Below, piece by piece: positions 1 through 6,665 of a stretch of DNA of 14,798 bases. The notes beneath the pieces were generated by a model. It saw only the letters and a program-made list of their open reading frames with translations. It made no database searches and was not told the origin of the DNA. Position 1 is the stretch's first letter; every line of letters starts with the position of its first letter. The position numbers and the translations under genes were made by a program. Origin of the DNA: JBFFSQ01 sp041572275 (GTDB taxonomy: Bacteria > Pseudomonadota > Gammaproteobacteria > SZUA-229); contig JBFFSQ010000058.1 in the NCBI GenBank assembly GCA_041572275.1, forward strand, positions 1 to 14,798, in the 5' to 3' direction.

Positions 1-1
1 A

Positions 2-361
2 GTGTTAAAGGATATTAAAACCATTACCATACCACTTAACAGTTTTTCTGATGAACGCTTGCAGGAACTGCGCAATGAAATCGATGCCTTGATCGATGAA
101 TTTGGTGATGATGCCTTAGCCATCCGTTTTTTTAAACCACGTGCCAGTCAGGCGCTTTCACGACTTATTGAAGTGGGTATTGATGAATTAGGTGAAACAA
201 GTCTGTCTCAATTATTCAATGCGCTGGAGCAGGGAATGTTAGCGAAATTGATCGCAGAAGGCGAAGTGGATGATGATGAAGCCCAAACAGTCACCGCAGA
301 ATTGCAGTCACTTATTGAAAAACATGGATCGGAAGCGATTGCAGAGGAGTTTCTGCGATAA
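2..361 (+). CDS. Small acidic protein of unknown function (5' end may lie outside window)
   Basis: The reading frame is open to the window edge. The first possible start is a GTG at base 2, and no Shine-Dalgarno site can be checked, so the protein may begin upstream. The visible 119 residues are strongly acidic and look all-helical, rich in Glu, Asp, Leu and Ala. There is no signal peptide, membrane segment, cysteine or recognisable catalytic motif. Two stretches have similar wording, one around residues 20-45 (LRNEIDALIDEFGDDALA) and one around 102-118 (LQSLIEKHGSEAIAEEFL), suggesting a duplicated helical hairpin. I do not recognise the family. It ends 106 bases before the kinase/tRNase Z fusion gene on the same strand. 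That gap holds a possible promoter, so shared transcription is not certain. Confidence 0.7.
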   Translation: MLKDIKTITIPLNSFSDERLQELRNEIDALIDEFGDDALAIRFFKPRASQALSRLIEVGIDELGETSLSQLFNALEQGMLAKLIAEGEVDDDEAQTVTAELQSLIEKHGSEAIAEEFLR

Positions 362-391
362 GTATGATGTTCAAAGTGAATTTATTTCAAA

Positions 392-420
392 TTCATAAGC
401 GCTATATTGTTCGTTATAAA
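392..420 (+). promoter_or_regulatory. Possible sigma70-type promoter before the Clp1/tRNase Z fusion gene
   Basis: A TTCATA hexamer (392-397) and a TATAAA hexamer (415-420) are separated by 17 bases. Each matches the sigma70 consensus at four or five of six positions. The site lies in the 106-bp gap and would start transcription roughly 40 bases before the ATG at 468. AT-rich gaps give such matches by chance, so this is a weak call. Confidence 0.25.
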
Positions 421-467
421 TGTCAGACGTATGTTCCAAATAATGCTCAGCATTATCCAATACCGAT

Positions 468-2486
468 ATGATTGCTCATAGTTCAGATCACGATTTCCCT
501 GTGTTAGCACTTGATGCCGCGACTATTGTGGATAAAGCAATGAGGGATGATCACAGTGTCTTGCTATTTGGGCCTATAGGGGTGGGCAAATCAACACTGG
601 TATCTCAGATAGCTGGCGCCCTGGCTGCTGCCAATCGATCATGTTGGTGTATTAACGCAGATCCTGGCTCACCGGCATTTGGTGTGCCGGGTTCAGTGTC
701 ACTTGGAAACTGGCAGCAGTCTGCATGGCAAGTAAGTGATTATGTGGCCTTATGTACACTGGATGCAGGCCGATTCCGATTGCCTCTGGTGGCAGCGGTG
801 AGGTCGCTAATGCCGCATAATCAAAATGCTATGGTGCTGGTCGATAGCCCCGGTGTGGTGCGGGGTGTGGCTGGACGTGAGTTGCTAACCGGTCTGGTCG
901 AAGCCACCGCTGCACATACGGTATTGGCACTGACAGTGGACGATCGACCACTACCACTGCTTGATGAATTGCGGTCATTACCGGCTAAAGTCTATGTTAT
1001 TCAAGCCAGTACAGATGCATCACGGCCGGGTAAGCGAGTGCGGGCACACAAACGCACGGCCCAATGGGATACTTATCTGGCTGATGCAATAGAACAACAA
1101 TTTAATCTTAGCAGGGTGAATATTGTCGGGACACCGCCACCACTGGAGGAAACCCATGCCTGGACGGGCAGGCAACTGGCGGTAATAGATGGACATGCTA
1201 CGGTGACTATGGGTGAGGTACAGCAAGTTGAAGGCAATCGATTAACTGTCTCACTGTCTACAAAGGTCAGTGCTGCCGATACACTATTAATTCGTGATGC
1301 AGTACGCAGTATCGATGGTGTGATTGAAACAGCAATACCTTATGCAGCTGAACGCTTTGAGTATCTCCCTCCAGCCGATGTTCTACCCTCGGTTAATGTC
1401 AGTGATGGCCCACGAATTGCCGGTCGCGTCGGTGCAGTTGATGTGGCGTTGGTTAATGGTGTGTTTGGCGACCCGTTGTTGCATTTGCGCGTGAGACATC
1501 AGCGACGAAGTATATTGTTCGATCTGGGTGATGGTAGCCGTTTACCTGCGCGTATTGCCCATCAAGTGACGGATGTATTTATCAGTCATGCCCATATGGA
1601 TCACATCTCGGGTTTTCTCTGGTTGTTGCGATCGCGTATCGGTGACTATCCACCCTGTCGACTCTATGGACCACCAGGTCTCGCCCAGCATATTGCTGGT
1701 TTTATTAATGGTATTTTATGGGATCGTGTTGAAGACAGAGGGCCATGCTTTGAGGTAATGGAGTTTCATAATGGGCGCTTGCAGCATTTTCGCCTACAGG
1801 CCGGTTATACTGAAATCCAGTGGGTGGATGAGAGTTATGTTGTTGATGGGGTATTACTTGATGAAACAGGCTATCGGATCTGTGGGACTCAGCTTGATCA
1901 TCGGGGTACACCTGTTATGGCGTATGCTTTTGAGCCAAATAAGCAACTTAATATTCGTAAGGATCGTTTGAGTGCACGTGGGCTCGAACCGGGTCAATGG
2001 CTGAATCAATTAAAACAACGGCTATTAAGAGATGATATGACATCGCTGATTCAACTGCCCGATGGAAGTGAAGCATCTACTAAAGCCTTAGCTGATGAGC
2101 TGGTACTTGTACTGCCAGGCAAGAAACTAGTTTATGCATCTGATTTTGCCGATACAGTGGAAAATCGTCAGCGCCTGGTCGGGTTTGCGCATCATGCACA
2201 TACCTTTTTTTGTGAGGCATCATTTAGTGAAGCCGACACCGATCATGCAATTCGTAATGGTCATCTGACTACGCGTGCCTGCGGTGAAATTGCTTCAGCT
2301 GCGGGGGTTGCCCGGCTGGTACCGTTCCATTTTTCACGTCGCTATATCAGCAAGCCTCAACAGCTCTATGATGAAATAAACCGGTATTGCTCGCGAGTGT
2401 TAATACCCACTTCTCCAGCTGTATTTAAAGCGGCTGTTGCAAGTGATCTGGAATCGGATATTGAATTGGGCAATAAAGTTGACTAG
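468..2486 (+). CDS. Fusion protein: Clp1/Grc3-type polynucleotide kinase-like domain + tRNase Z-like metallo-beta-lactamase
   Basis: The N-terminal part has a P-loop GPIGVGKST (residues 35-43) and an NADPG motif (63-67) where Clp1/Grc3 RNA 5'-kinases carry DxDPGQ. A VDSPGVVRGVAG strand-loop (125-136) and an Arg/Lys-rich segment (189-196) follow, the latter a possible lid region. Residues about 230-300 may match the beta domain that follows the P-loop in this family. The C-terminal part (about 320-655) is tRNase Z-like: HAHMDH (374-379), His478 in the LDHRG segment, Asp559, Glu583, GHLT (598-601) and HFSRRY (621-626). The full zinc-ligand set His374, His376, Asp378, His379, His478, Asp559 and His621 is therefore present. 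Expected activities from the families are ATP-dependent phosphorylation of RNA 5'-OH ends and endonucleolytic tRNA 3' trimming; neither is proven here. The protein is cytoplasmic, with no signal peptide. The start lacks a clear Shine-Dalgarno; the next ATG (base 540) would still keep the P-loop. Family assignment is strong for the C-terminus and good for the N-terminus. Confidence 0.88.
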   Translation: MIAHSSDHDFPVLALDAATIVDKAMRDDHSVLLFGPIGVGKSTLVSQIAGALAAANRSCWCINADPGSPAFGVPGSVSLGNWQQSAWQVSDYVALCTLDAGRFRLPLVAAVRSLMPHNQNAMVLVDSPGVVRGVAGRELLTGLVEATAAHTVLALTVDDRPLPLLDELRSLPAKVYVIQASTDASRPGKRVRAHKRTAQWDTYLADAIEQQFNLSRVNIVGTPPPLEETHAWTGRQLAVIDGHATVTMGEVQQVEGNRLTVSLSTKVSAADTLLIRDAVRSIDGVIETAIPYAAERFEYLPPADVLPSVNVSDGPRIAGRVGAVDVALVNGVFGDPLLHLRVRHQRRSILFDLGDGSRLPARIAHQVTDVFISHAHMDHISGFLWLLRSRIGDYPPCRLYGPPGLAQHIAGFINGILWDRVEDRGPCFEVMEFHNGRLQHFRLQAGYTEIQWVDESYVVDGVLLDETGYRICGTQLDHRGTPVMAYAFEPNKQLNIRKDRLSARGLEPGQWLNQLKQRLLRDDMTSLIQLPDGSEASTKALADELVLVLPGKKLVYASDFADTVENRQRLVGFAHHAHTFFCEASFSEADTDHAIRNGHLTTRACGEIASAAGVARLVPFHFSRRYISKPQQLYDEINRYCSRVLIPTSPAVFKAAVASDLESDIELGNKVD

Positions 2487-2508
2487 TCACATCATGCTGG
2501 CATAAAAG

Positions 2509-2534
2509 AAATTCAGGCTTAAATAGTTGAATTT
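2509..2534. terminator. AT-rich inverted repeat between convergent genes, possible bidirectional terminator
   Basis: The 7-bp perfect arms AAATTCA (2509-2515) and TGAATTT (2528-2534) enclose a 12-base loop. Read on the minus strand the stem is followed by CTTTT, giving a short U-rich tail after the HTH/zinc-ribbon gene. On the plus strand it follows the fusion gene by 22 bases but has only a short T run. The stem is AU-rich and so weak. Its position between two convergent stop codons is the main support. Confidence 0.35.
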
Positions 2535-2543
2535 TGAATCTAC

Positions 2544-2834
2544 TTAATGCCGATGCTTTTTGTCTGTAATTTCTATTAATGGCTGTTCAATCCAGCTGCT
2601 ATGACAGCGAGGGCATTTGCCTGGCTTATGGATTTTATCTTTATGAAATGTAAAACCACAGTGACGACAATAGGCTGGTGTAATGACGAGATGATAATCC
2701 GAATGCCTGAGGCTTTTGATGAGATGTCGCAGGTCATCTTCAGTATCTCTTAGTGGTGATTCTAGTAACTGAGCGATGTCATACAGCCCCATGGGGTGAT
2801 TTTTAAGCAAGGATATGAGTTGTTTACGAAACAT
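2544..2834 (-). CDS. Predicted transcriptional regulator, HTH plus zinc ribbon (COG3357-like)
   Basis: This 96-residue basic protein has an N-terminal helical region (about 1-45) compatible with a winged helix-turn-helix, including an MGLYDIAQLLESP segment that fits the first HTH helices. A zinc ribbon follows, with CRHC at 56-59 and CPRC at 74-77. The order HTH then C-x2-C / C-x2-C, with a KPGKCPRC knuckle, matches the predicted regulator family known as COG3357, which I recall as mainly archaeal. It is the last gene of the minus-strand ftsH group, 47 bases after the ftsH stop, and converges on the fusion gene. A 12-bp palindrome sits 25 bases before its start and could be its own operator. 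The upstream GTGAG is only a weak ribosome site. DNA binding is inferred; an RNA- or protein-binding role for the ribbon is also possible. Confidence 0.75.
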   Translation of the reverse strand: MFRKQLISLLKNHPMGLYDIAQLLESPLRDTEDDLRHLIKSLRHSDYHLVITPAYCRHCGFTFHKDKIHKPGKCPRCHSSWIEQPLIEITDKKHRH

Positions 2835-2859
2835 GGTTTAACTCACGCTACGTCATCGT

Positions 2860-2871
2860 CACAATATTGTG
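2860..2871. promoter_or_regulatory. Perfect 12-bp palindrome CACAATATTGTG, candidate operator
   Basis: The palindrome lies in the 47-base gap between ftsH and the HTH/zinc-ribbon gene, 25 bases before the latter's ATG. On the minus strand its right half forms a TTGTGA that could act as a -35 element, with TTAAAC 17 bases downstream as a poor -10. Both position and symmetry fit a dimeric repressor site, possibly autoregulatory. No second copy was noticed in the window. Confidence 0.3.
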
Positions 2872-2881
2872 TCCAGCCTGT

Positions 2882-4789
2882 TTAGTGTTGACTGGATTTT
2901 GAGGTGGTTGGTTTCAATTGACTCACCTTGTTGCCAAGACAAATTTTTATTTGCTCCTGGTTTAATGTTTCATGTTCTTCAAGTTCATTAATCAGGTTAT
3001 CCAGTTGCTGTTGGTGTTTTGCAATGAGCTCGAGGGCCTGTTTTTCTGCATTTCCGAGTAATTCTCTTACGGCCTTATCGACTGACTGGGCTGAGTGTTC
3101 AGAAAAATGGCGTGGCTGGGCAATTTCGCGACCCAGAAATGGATGTTCTTCACTGTCGCGTAGATCAACTGGACCGATTTCCCTCGACATACCCCAACGG
3201 GACACCATTGCACGGGCCAGGCTTGTCGCCTGAGCAATGTCGTCATCTGCACCGGAGCTGACACTGCCTAGAAGCTCCTGTTCTGCGCTACGACCACCCA
3301 GCATGACCACCAGTCGGTCTTTTAAATAATCCTCCGGGAGAGTGTGTCGTTCCTGTTCGGGTAATTGATGCGTGACTCCTAAGGCTCTGCCACGTGGAAT
3401 GATGCTGACTTTATAGATTGGGTCTGCATTCGGCAGAAAATAGGCCACCAACGCATGTCCAGCTTCATGCACCGCGAGGCGGTGTCGCTCTTCGGGCTGA
3501 ATTGCCAGGGTTCGTACAGTACCTAACATCAGCTTGTCGCGGGCACTATCAAAATGCGTCATCATGACTTTAGAGGCCTTTTCACGGGCGGCTAGCATCG
3601 CCGCTTCATTGACCAGATTTTTGATATCGGCACCTGAGAAACCCGGTGTCCCGGCTGCAATCTGATCCAGGTTGACGTCATCAGCCAGGGGGACCTTGCG
3701 ACTGTGTACTTTGAGAATGGCAACACGGTCTTTTCGATCGGGCAATTCAAGCACGACATGACGATCAAAACGCCCGGGTCTTAGTAGTGCCGGGTCGAGC
3801 ACATCGGGCCGATTGGTTGCCCCCAGCACAATGATAGCTTCATGGCCGCTAAAGCCATCCATCTCAGCGAGGATCTGATTGAGGGTCTGTTCACGTTCAT
3901 CATGGCCACCGCCAAGGCCAGTACCCCGAGTACGGCCGATGCTGTCGAGCTCATCAATAAAGATAATTGCTGGTGAGTTTTTTTTGGCTTCCTCAAACAG
4001 GTGACGAACACGAGAAGCGCCGACACCGACGAAGATCTCAATAAATTCAGAACCGGAAATTGAATAGAATCTGACCCCAGCTTCACCGGCCAAAGCCCTC
4101 GCCATGAGGGTTTTACCAGTGCCCGGTGGTCCCATCAGTAATACACCTCGTGGCACTTCGGCTCCAAGTTCACGAAATTGGGCCGGATGTTTAAGGAATT
4201 CAACCAGTTCACTGACTTCCTGTTTAGCGGAATCTTGACCAGCGACATCATCAAAGGTGATATCAGGAATAGTCGCAATTCTAGCTGTACCGCGGAGGAA
4301 TTTTCCAAACTCGCCTTTGCCGCCCAGTCCGCCCGGAAGGTCGCGTTGTGCACGTTTAATAATCCAGAACCAGAATCCAATAATAAATACCCAGGGTAGT
4401 AAACCCAGCAGTATCGTCCAGATATTACCCTCGGGTTCTGGTCGGTATACTTTGACTTCAACTCCTTGTGCTTCCAGCGCGGGTAAAAGGCTATCATCAC
4501 CAATGTCTGGAATGCGTGTTTTGAAATTTTTACTTACCACATTATTTGGGCCAATGCTTGTGGCCTGTACCAAACTACCCTGGGCTTGATTGCCTCTTAG
4601 TGTGATGGACGCGACTTCACCTTTATTGATTAATTGTTTGAATTCACTATAAGGGATGCTCAAGACTGGCTCTGTCACCACTCGCTGAGTTAGCATGAAA
4701 TATAATGCGATTATCGTCATAATCACCATTAAATTCATGATCCAGTTTTTTGGAAGCGGGTATTTTTGTTGATTGGGGGATTGAGGCAT
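2882..4789 (-). CDS. ftsH: ATP-dependent zinc metalloprotease FtsH
   Basis: This membrane-anchored AAA+ protease degrades unfolded or regulatory membrane and cytosolic proteins as a hexamer. Two membrane segments (about 16-33 and 123-145) flank a periplasmic domain that begins with SIPYSEFKQLI. The AAA module has Walker A GPPGTGKT (220-227), the pore loop FVG (253-255), Walker B IIFIDE (275-280) and an intact second region of homology ending RPGRFDR (337-343). The protease has the zinc motif HEAGH (441-445), with Asp517 as likely third ligand. A heptad-like Leu/Gln/Glu stretch lies near 580-610. The 635-residue length is normal and no catalytic residue is missing. The ATG shares a base with the stop of the upstream gene (TAATG) and has GGAAGA before it, so the two are probably translationally coupled. 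The usual rlmE/folP neighbourhood is absent, so this may be a second FtsH. Confidence 0.97.
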   Translation of the reverse strand: MPQSPNQQKYPLPKNWIMNLMVIMTIIALYFMLTQRVVTEPVLSIPYSEFKQLINKGEVASITLRGNQAQGSLVQATSIGPNNVVSKNFKTRIPDIGDDSLLPALEAQGVEVKVYRPEPEGNIWTILLGLLPWVFIIGFWFWIIKRAQRDLPGGLGGKGEFGKFLRGTARIATIPDITFDDVAGQDSAKQEVSELVEFLKHPAQFRELGAEVPRGVLLMGPPGTGKTLMARALAGEAGVRFYSISGSEFIEIFVGVGASRVRHLFEEAKKNSPAIIFIDELDSIGRTRGTGLGGGHDEREQTLNQILAEMDGFSGHEAIIVLGATNRPDVLDPALLRPGRFDRHVVLELPDRKDRVAILKVHSRKVPLADDVNLDQIAAGTPGFSGADIKNLVNEAAMLAAREKASKVMMTHFDSARDKLMLGTVRTLAIQPEERHRLAVHEAGHALVAYFLPNADPIYKVSIIPRGRALGVTHQLPEQERHTLPEDYLKDRLVVMLGGRSAEQELLGSVSSGADDDIAQATSLARAMVSRWGMSREIGPVDLRDSEEHPFLGREIAQPRHFSEHSAQSVDKAVRELLGNAEKQALELIAKHQQQLDNLINELEEHETLNQEQIKICLGNKVSQLKPTTSKSSQH

Positions 4790-5088
4790 TAGTCTTCCAG
4801 TTCCATTTCATCGGCCGGACCATTCCAGTCAATCGGGTGCATAGGCTGTTCAGTATTGCCGAAATCATCTGCGACCAGGTCGTCAAATGGGCCTGACCAG
4901 TCTTCTGGTGCTGGAATTTCAGTCACACCCAGTTGATACCAGGTATCGAGATCGTATTCAGTAATGTCACCATCAAATAGTTGTACTTCGACCATTTGAT
5001 CATGCGTATCAAAAGCAACAACTTTCATGGTGCTTCCTTGAGAGTCTCGATACCAGTCATTAATTACAGGCTCTTGTGGTATAACCAT
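4789..5088 (-). CDS. Small acidic protein, DUF6763-like, coupled to ftsH
   Basis: I chose the ATG at 5088 (99 residues) because a perfect AGGAGGA lies 7 bases ahead; an extension to 5115 would place that site inside the gene. The protein is very acidic, with no signal peptide, membrane helix or cysteine. The N-terminal half (about 10-65) has WYRD and a predicted run of beta strands ending in an acidic DGDITEYDLDTWYQL segment, like a small barrel. The C-terminal tail repeats a DW-x-GP motif (EDWSGPFDDL, then IDWNGPADEM). This wording resembles gammaproteobacterial proteins I know as DUF6763, whose function is not known. Its stop overlaps the ftsH start by one base, which suggests a partner, adaptor or regulator of FtsH; that link is inference from gene order. 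Confidence 0.82.
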   Translation of the reverse strand: MVIPQEPVINDWYRDSQGSTMKVVAFDTHDQMVEVQLFDGDITEYDLDTWYQLGVTEIPAPEDWSGPFDDLVADDFGNTEQPMHPIDWNGPADEMELED

Positions 5089-5095
5089 GATTAAA

Positions 5096-5102
5096 TCCTC
5101 CT
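5096..5102 (-). promoter_or_regulatory. Strong Shine-Dalgarno AGGAGGA deciding the start of the acidic protein
   Basis: The minus-strand AGGAGGA sits 7 bases before the ATG at 5088. It is the best-placed ribosome site in this operon and supports the 99-residue form over the 108-residue one. Confidence 0.85.
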
Positions 5103-5129
5103 GGTTAATACACAACTTAGTGATTCATC

Positions 5130-5135
5130 ATTATA
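5130..5135 (-). promoter_or_regulatory. Consensus -10 element (TATAAT) for the ftsH operon
   Basis: A perfect TATAAT reads on the minus strand 41 bases before the ATG at 5088, giving an expected leader of about 35 bases. No good -35 hexamer sits at 16-18 bases, so an activator or a poor -35 is implied. It is the only consensus -10 in this divergent gap that is correctly placed. Confidence 0.45.
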
Positions 5136-5444
5136 CATTGTGTCAGTTACGATCGTATTGAATTGTTTTGAATCAACAATTACAGGACTTATCACTCTAC
5201 CCGTCATCAAACTGCATATAAAAATAAAAAAACCTTATAAGCAGGTATTGAGAAATTAACTGTATTAATGAAGACTGTACAAGTACTAAAAAAGCGGAAC
5301 AGTATGTCCTAGTCTTATATGCTTTTGGGGAAGAAGCAGTTGAACGGCGAAGGATTTCATTTTCTAGTCTAAATATTAACCGACTCAACGTGATAATATT
5401 TACATATATTAATATCCAATGTTTGATGCTTTAAGAGTAAAACA
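5136..5444. other. AT-rich divergent intergenic region, no convincing gene
   Basis: About 310 bases separate the ftsH operon from the next plus-strand gene. The region is AT-rich, with an A-run near 5221-5232. A plus-strand frame is open from 5252 to 5434 but has no ATG, GTG or TTG near its beginning. A minus-strand frame at 5197-5388 has no ribosome site and a random-looking product. I see no clear RNA gene. It probably holds divergent promoters and perhaps the remnant of a gene. Confidence 0.4.
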
Positions 5445-5636
5445 ATGAACATTGACGCTGAGATTGAAAGAATTCAACATTTTGTCGCTAGAGGGAATTA
5501 CCATGCAGCGCTTAATCTGAGTCTTTCTGCTCTTAATGAATGTCGCAGGCAACATAATCAGAAAGGTATTGATACATTTATCGACCTGATGAAAGCTATT
5601 GTTCAGACTCTGGCCAATGAATTCGGTAGCCAGTAG
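5445..5636 (+). CDS. Small protein of unknown function, possibly one TPR-like helical hairpin
   Basis: This 63-residue protein is predicted helical: a first helix (about 3-15), then a G-N-Y-H-A-A-L-N-L segment (17-25) typical of the first helix of a tetratricopeptide repeat, then two further helices. No signal peptide, cysteine or catalytic motif is seen. The only ribosome site is a weak AAGAG 9 bases before the ATG. It is followed 64 bases later by the amidohydrolase gene on the same strand. Its regular amphipathic pattern and clean start argue for a real gene, but one short repeat is not enough to name a family. Confidence 0.5.
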   Translation: MNIDAEIERIQHFVARGNYHAALNLSLSALNECRRQHNQKGIDTFIDLMKAIVQTLANEFGSQ

Positions 5637-5700
5637 ACATTACGGCTACTAACTACTATTTATATTACATTCCGATTTAATAGCGAGTTATCTTATTATA

Positions 5701-6519
5701 ATGAAACGCTTCAAAATAAGTCTCATCTTGATGGTTTTATTTTCTCAGCATGTATCTGCGACTGATATGTCAGGTACTATTTATGACGGCCATATTCATT
5801 ACGATAAAGATGTCTGGGAAATGTTACCTGCTGAACATGCGCTACGCATGCTCAAGGATGTAAACATAAACCGTGCCCTGGTGTCTGCTACGCCCACGGA
5901 GGGTGCTGAAATACTATATCGAACCAACCCTGATGTGGTGATTCCCATGCTACGGCCATACAGGAGTTGGCGGCATCGATATTTCTGGTTTAACGACCCT
6001 GAACTTAAAACCTATCTGCTAGAGCACATGACGCGTATACCTTATCGCGGGTTCGGTGAGTTCCATGTTTTTGGGAGAGATGCTGGCTCGGTGCCCATCG
6101 CTGAAATGATAGATCTTGCACGCGAATATAAGCTGGCATTACATGCACACACAGATCTTGAAGGTATGCGGATTATTCTAGATAAGGCATCTGATATTGT
6201 AGTGATGTGGGCGCACGGTGGATTTGATGTGCCTGTTGATGTTCTCCGTGAATTATTAGATCGGTTTCCGAGGTTTTACATTGAGCTGTCACTGCGTGAC
6301 GGTATGCTAGATGACAATAAGCAGTTAATACCGCAATGGCGAAATCTATTAGTTAATTACTCAACACGTTTCATTGTTGGAATGGATACATACAAACCGA
6401 GTCGTTGGGCTGACCTGCCTGAGACGGCTGCTGAAACTCGTCACTGGCTCATGCAATTGCCCAGTGAAATTGCAGCAGATATTTCTCACAATAACATTGA
6501 TCGATTGTTTCCTCGTTGA
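5701..6519 (+). CDS. Secreted amidohydrolase-family (TIM-barrel) protein
   Basis: The first 20 residues form a Sec signal peptide (basic MKRFK, hydrophobic core, cleavage likely after VSA), so the protein should be periplasmic. The mature part has the layout of amidohydrolase_2 metal-dependent hydrolases: DGHIH (29-33) with the HxH pair, GFGEFH (117-122), HAH (148-150), WAHGG (170-174, His172) and GMD (227-229, Asp229). It ends in the family's typical ISHNNIDRLFP segment. These residues would bind one or two metal ions in a TIM barrel and hydrolyse or decarboxylate a small molecule; the substrate is unknown. At 272 residues the length is usual. Export of this superfamily is less common than cytoplasmic location. 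No strong ribosome site is seen (GCGAG, about 11 bases ahead), and a TATAAT overlaps the ATG, probably by chance. Confidence 0.8.
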   Translation: MKRFKISLILMVLFSQHVSATDMSGTIYDGHIHYDKDVWEMLPAEHALRMLKDVNINRALVSATPTEGAEILYRTNPDVVIPMLRPYRSWRHRYFWFNDPELKTYLLEHMTRIPYRGFGEFHVFGRDAGSVPIAEMIDLAREYKLALHAHTDLEGMRIILDKASDIVVMWAHGGFDVPVDVLRELLDRFPRFYIELSLRDGMLDDNKQLIPQWRNLLVNYSTRFIVGMDTYKPSRWADLPETAAETRHWLMQLPSEIAADISHNNIDRLFPR

Positions 6520-6529
6520 ATGGTTTAGA

Positions 6530-6590
6530 ATCTGATAAATATCAATTAAAAAATCATACCTGAATAACAAAACTCATTATTTTATCAGAT
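6530..6590. repeat. 10-bp perfect inverted repeat downstream of the amidohydrolase gene
   Basis: ATCTGATAAA (6530-6539) is the exact reverse complement of TTTATCAGAT (6581-6590), with 41 bases between. It starts 11 bases after the amidohydrolase stop. The long AT-rich loop and lack of a T-run argue against a simple terminator. A paired protein-binding site or an mRNA-end structure is possible. Confidence 0.4.
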
Positions 6591-6636
6591 GGAATTATTA
6601 GTCATTAATACAAGAAGTCATTGACCCAGGCCTGGA

Positions 6637-6665
6637 TTGCTAACCCATGGTGGCAGGTTTATTAT
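6637..6665 (+). promoter_or_regulatory. Probable sigma70 promoter of the lipoprotein / beta-barrel pair
   Basis: TTGCTA (6637-6642) and TATTAT (6660-6665) are separated by 17 bases and match consensus at four and five of six positions. Transcription would start near 6672. An odd palindrome TGCAT-G-ATGCA (6686-6696) would lie just inside the leader, and an AGGAAG ribosome site (6706-6711) precedes the ATG at 6718. Confidence 0.4.

Noticed and set aside
5089..5115. Nine-residue N-terminal extension of the acidic protein before ftsH
   Set aside because: It would place the perfect AGGAGGA inside the coding region; the ATG at 5088 is much better supported.
5197..5388. 63-residue minus-strand frame in the divergent gap
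   Set aside because: There is no Shine-Dalgarno, the product is an odd mix of aromatic and hydrophobic residues, and the frame sits upstream of the ftsH promoter.
5252..5434. Plus-strand frame of 61 codons (AEQYVLVLYAFGEEAVERRR and onward)
   Set aside because: Parts look protein-like, but there is no usable start codon near the beginning and no ribosome site. At most it is a gene remnant.
5697..5702. TATAAT overlapping the amidohydrolase ATG as a leaderless promoter
   Set aside because: A -10 on top of the start codon would give a transcript beginning inside the gene and losing the signal peptide; it is probably chance in AT-rich DNA.
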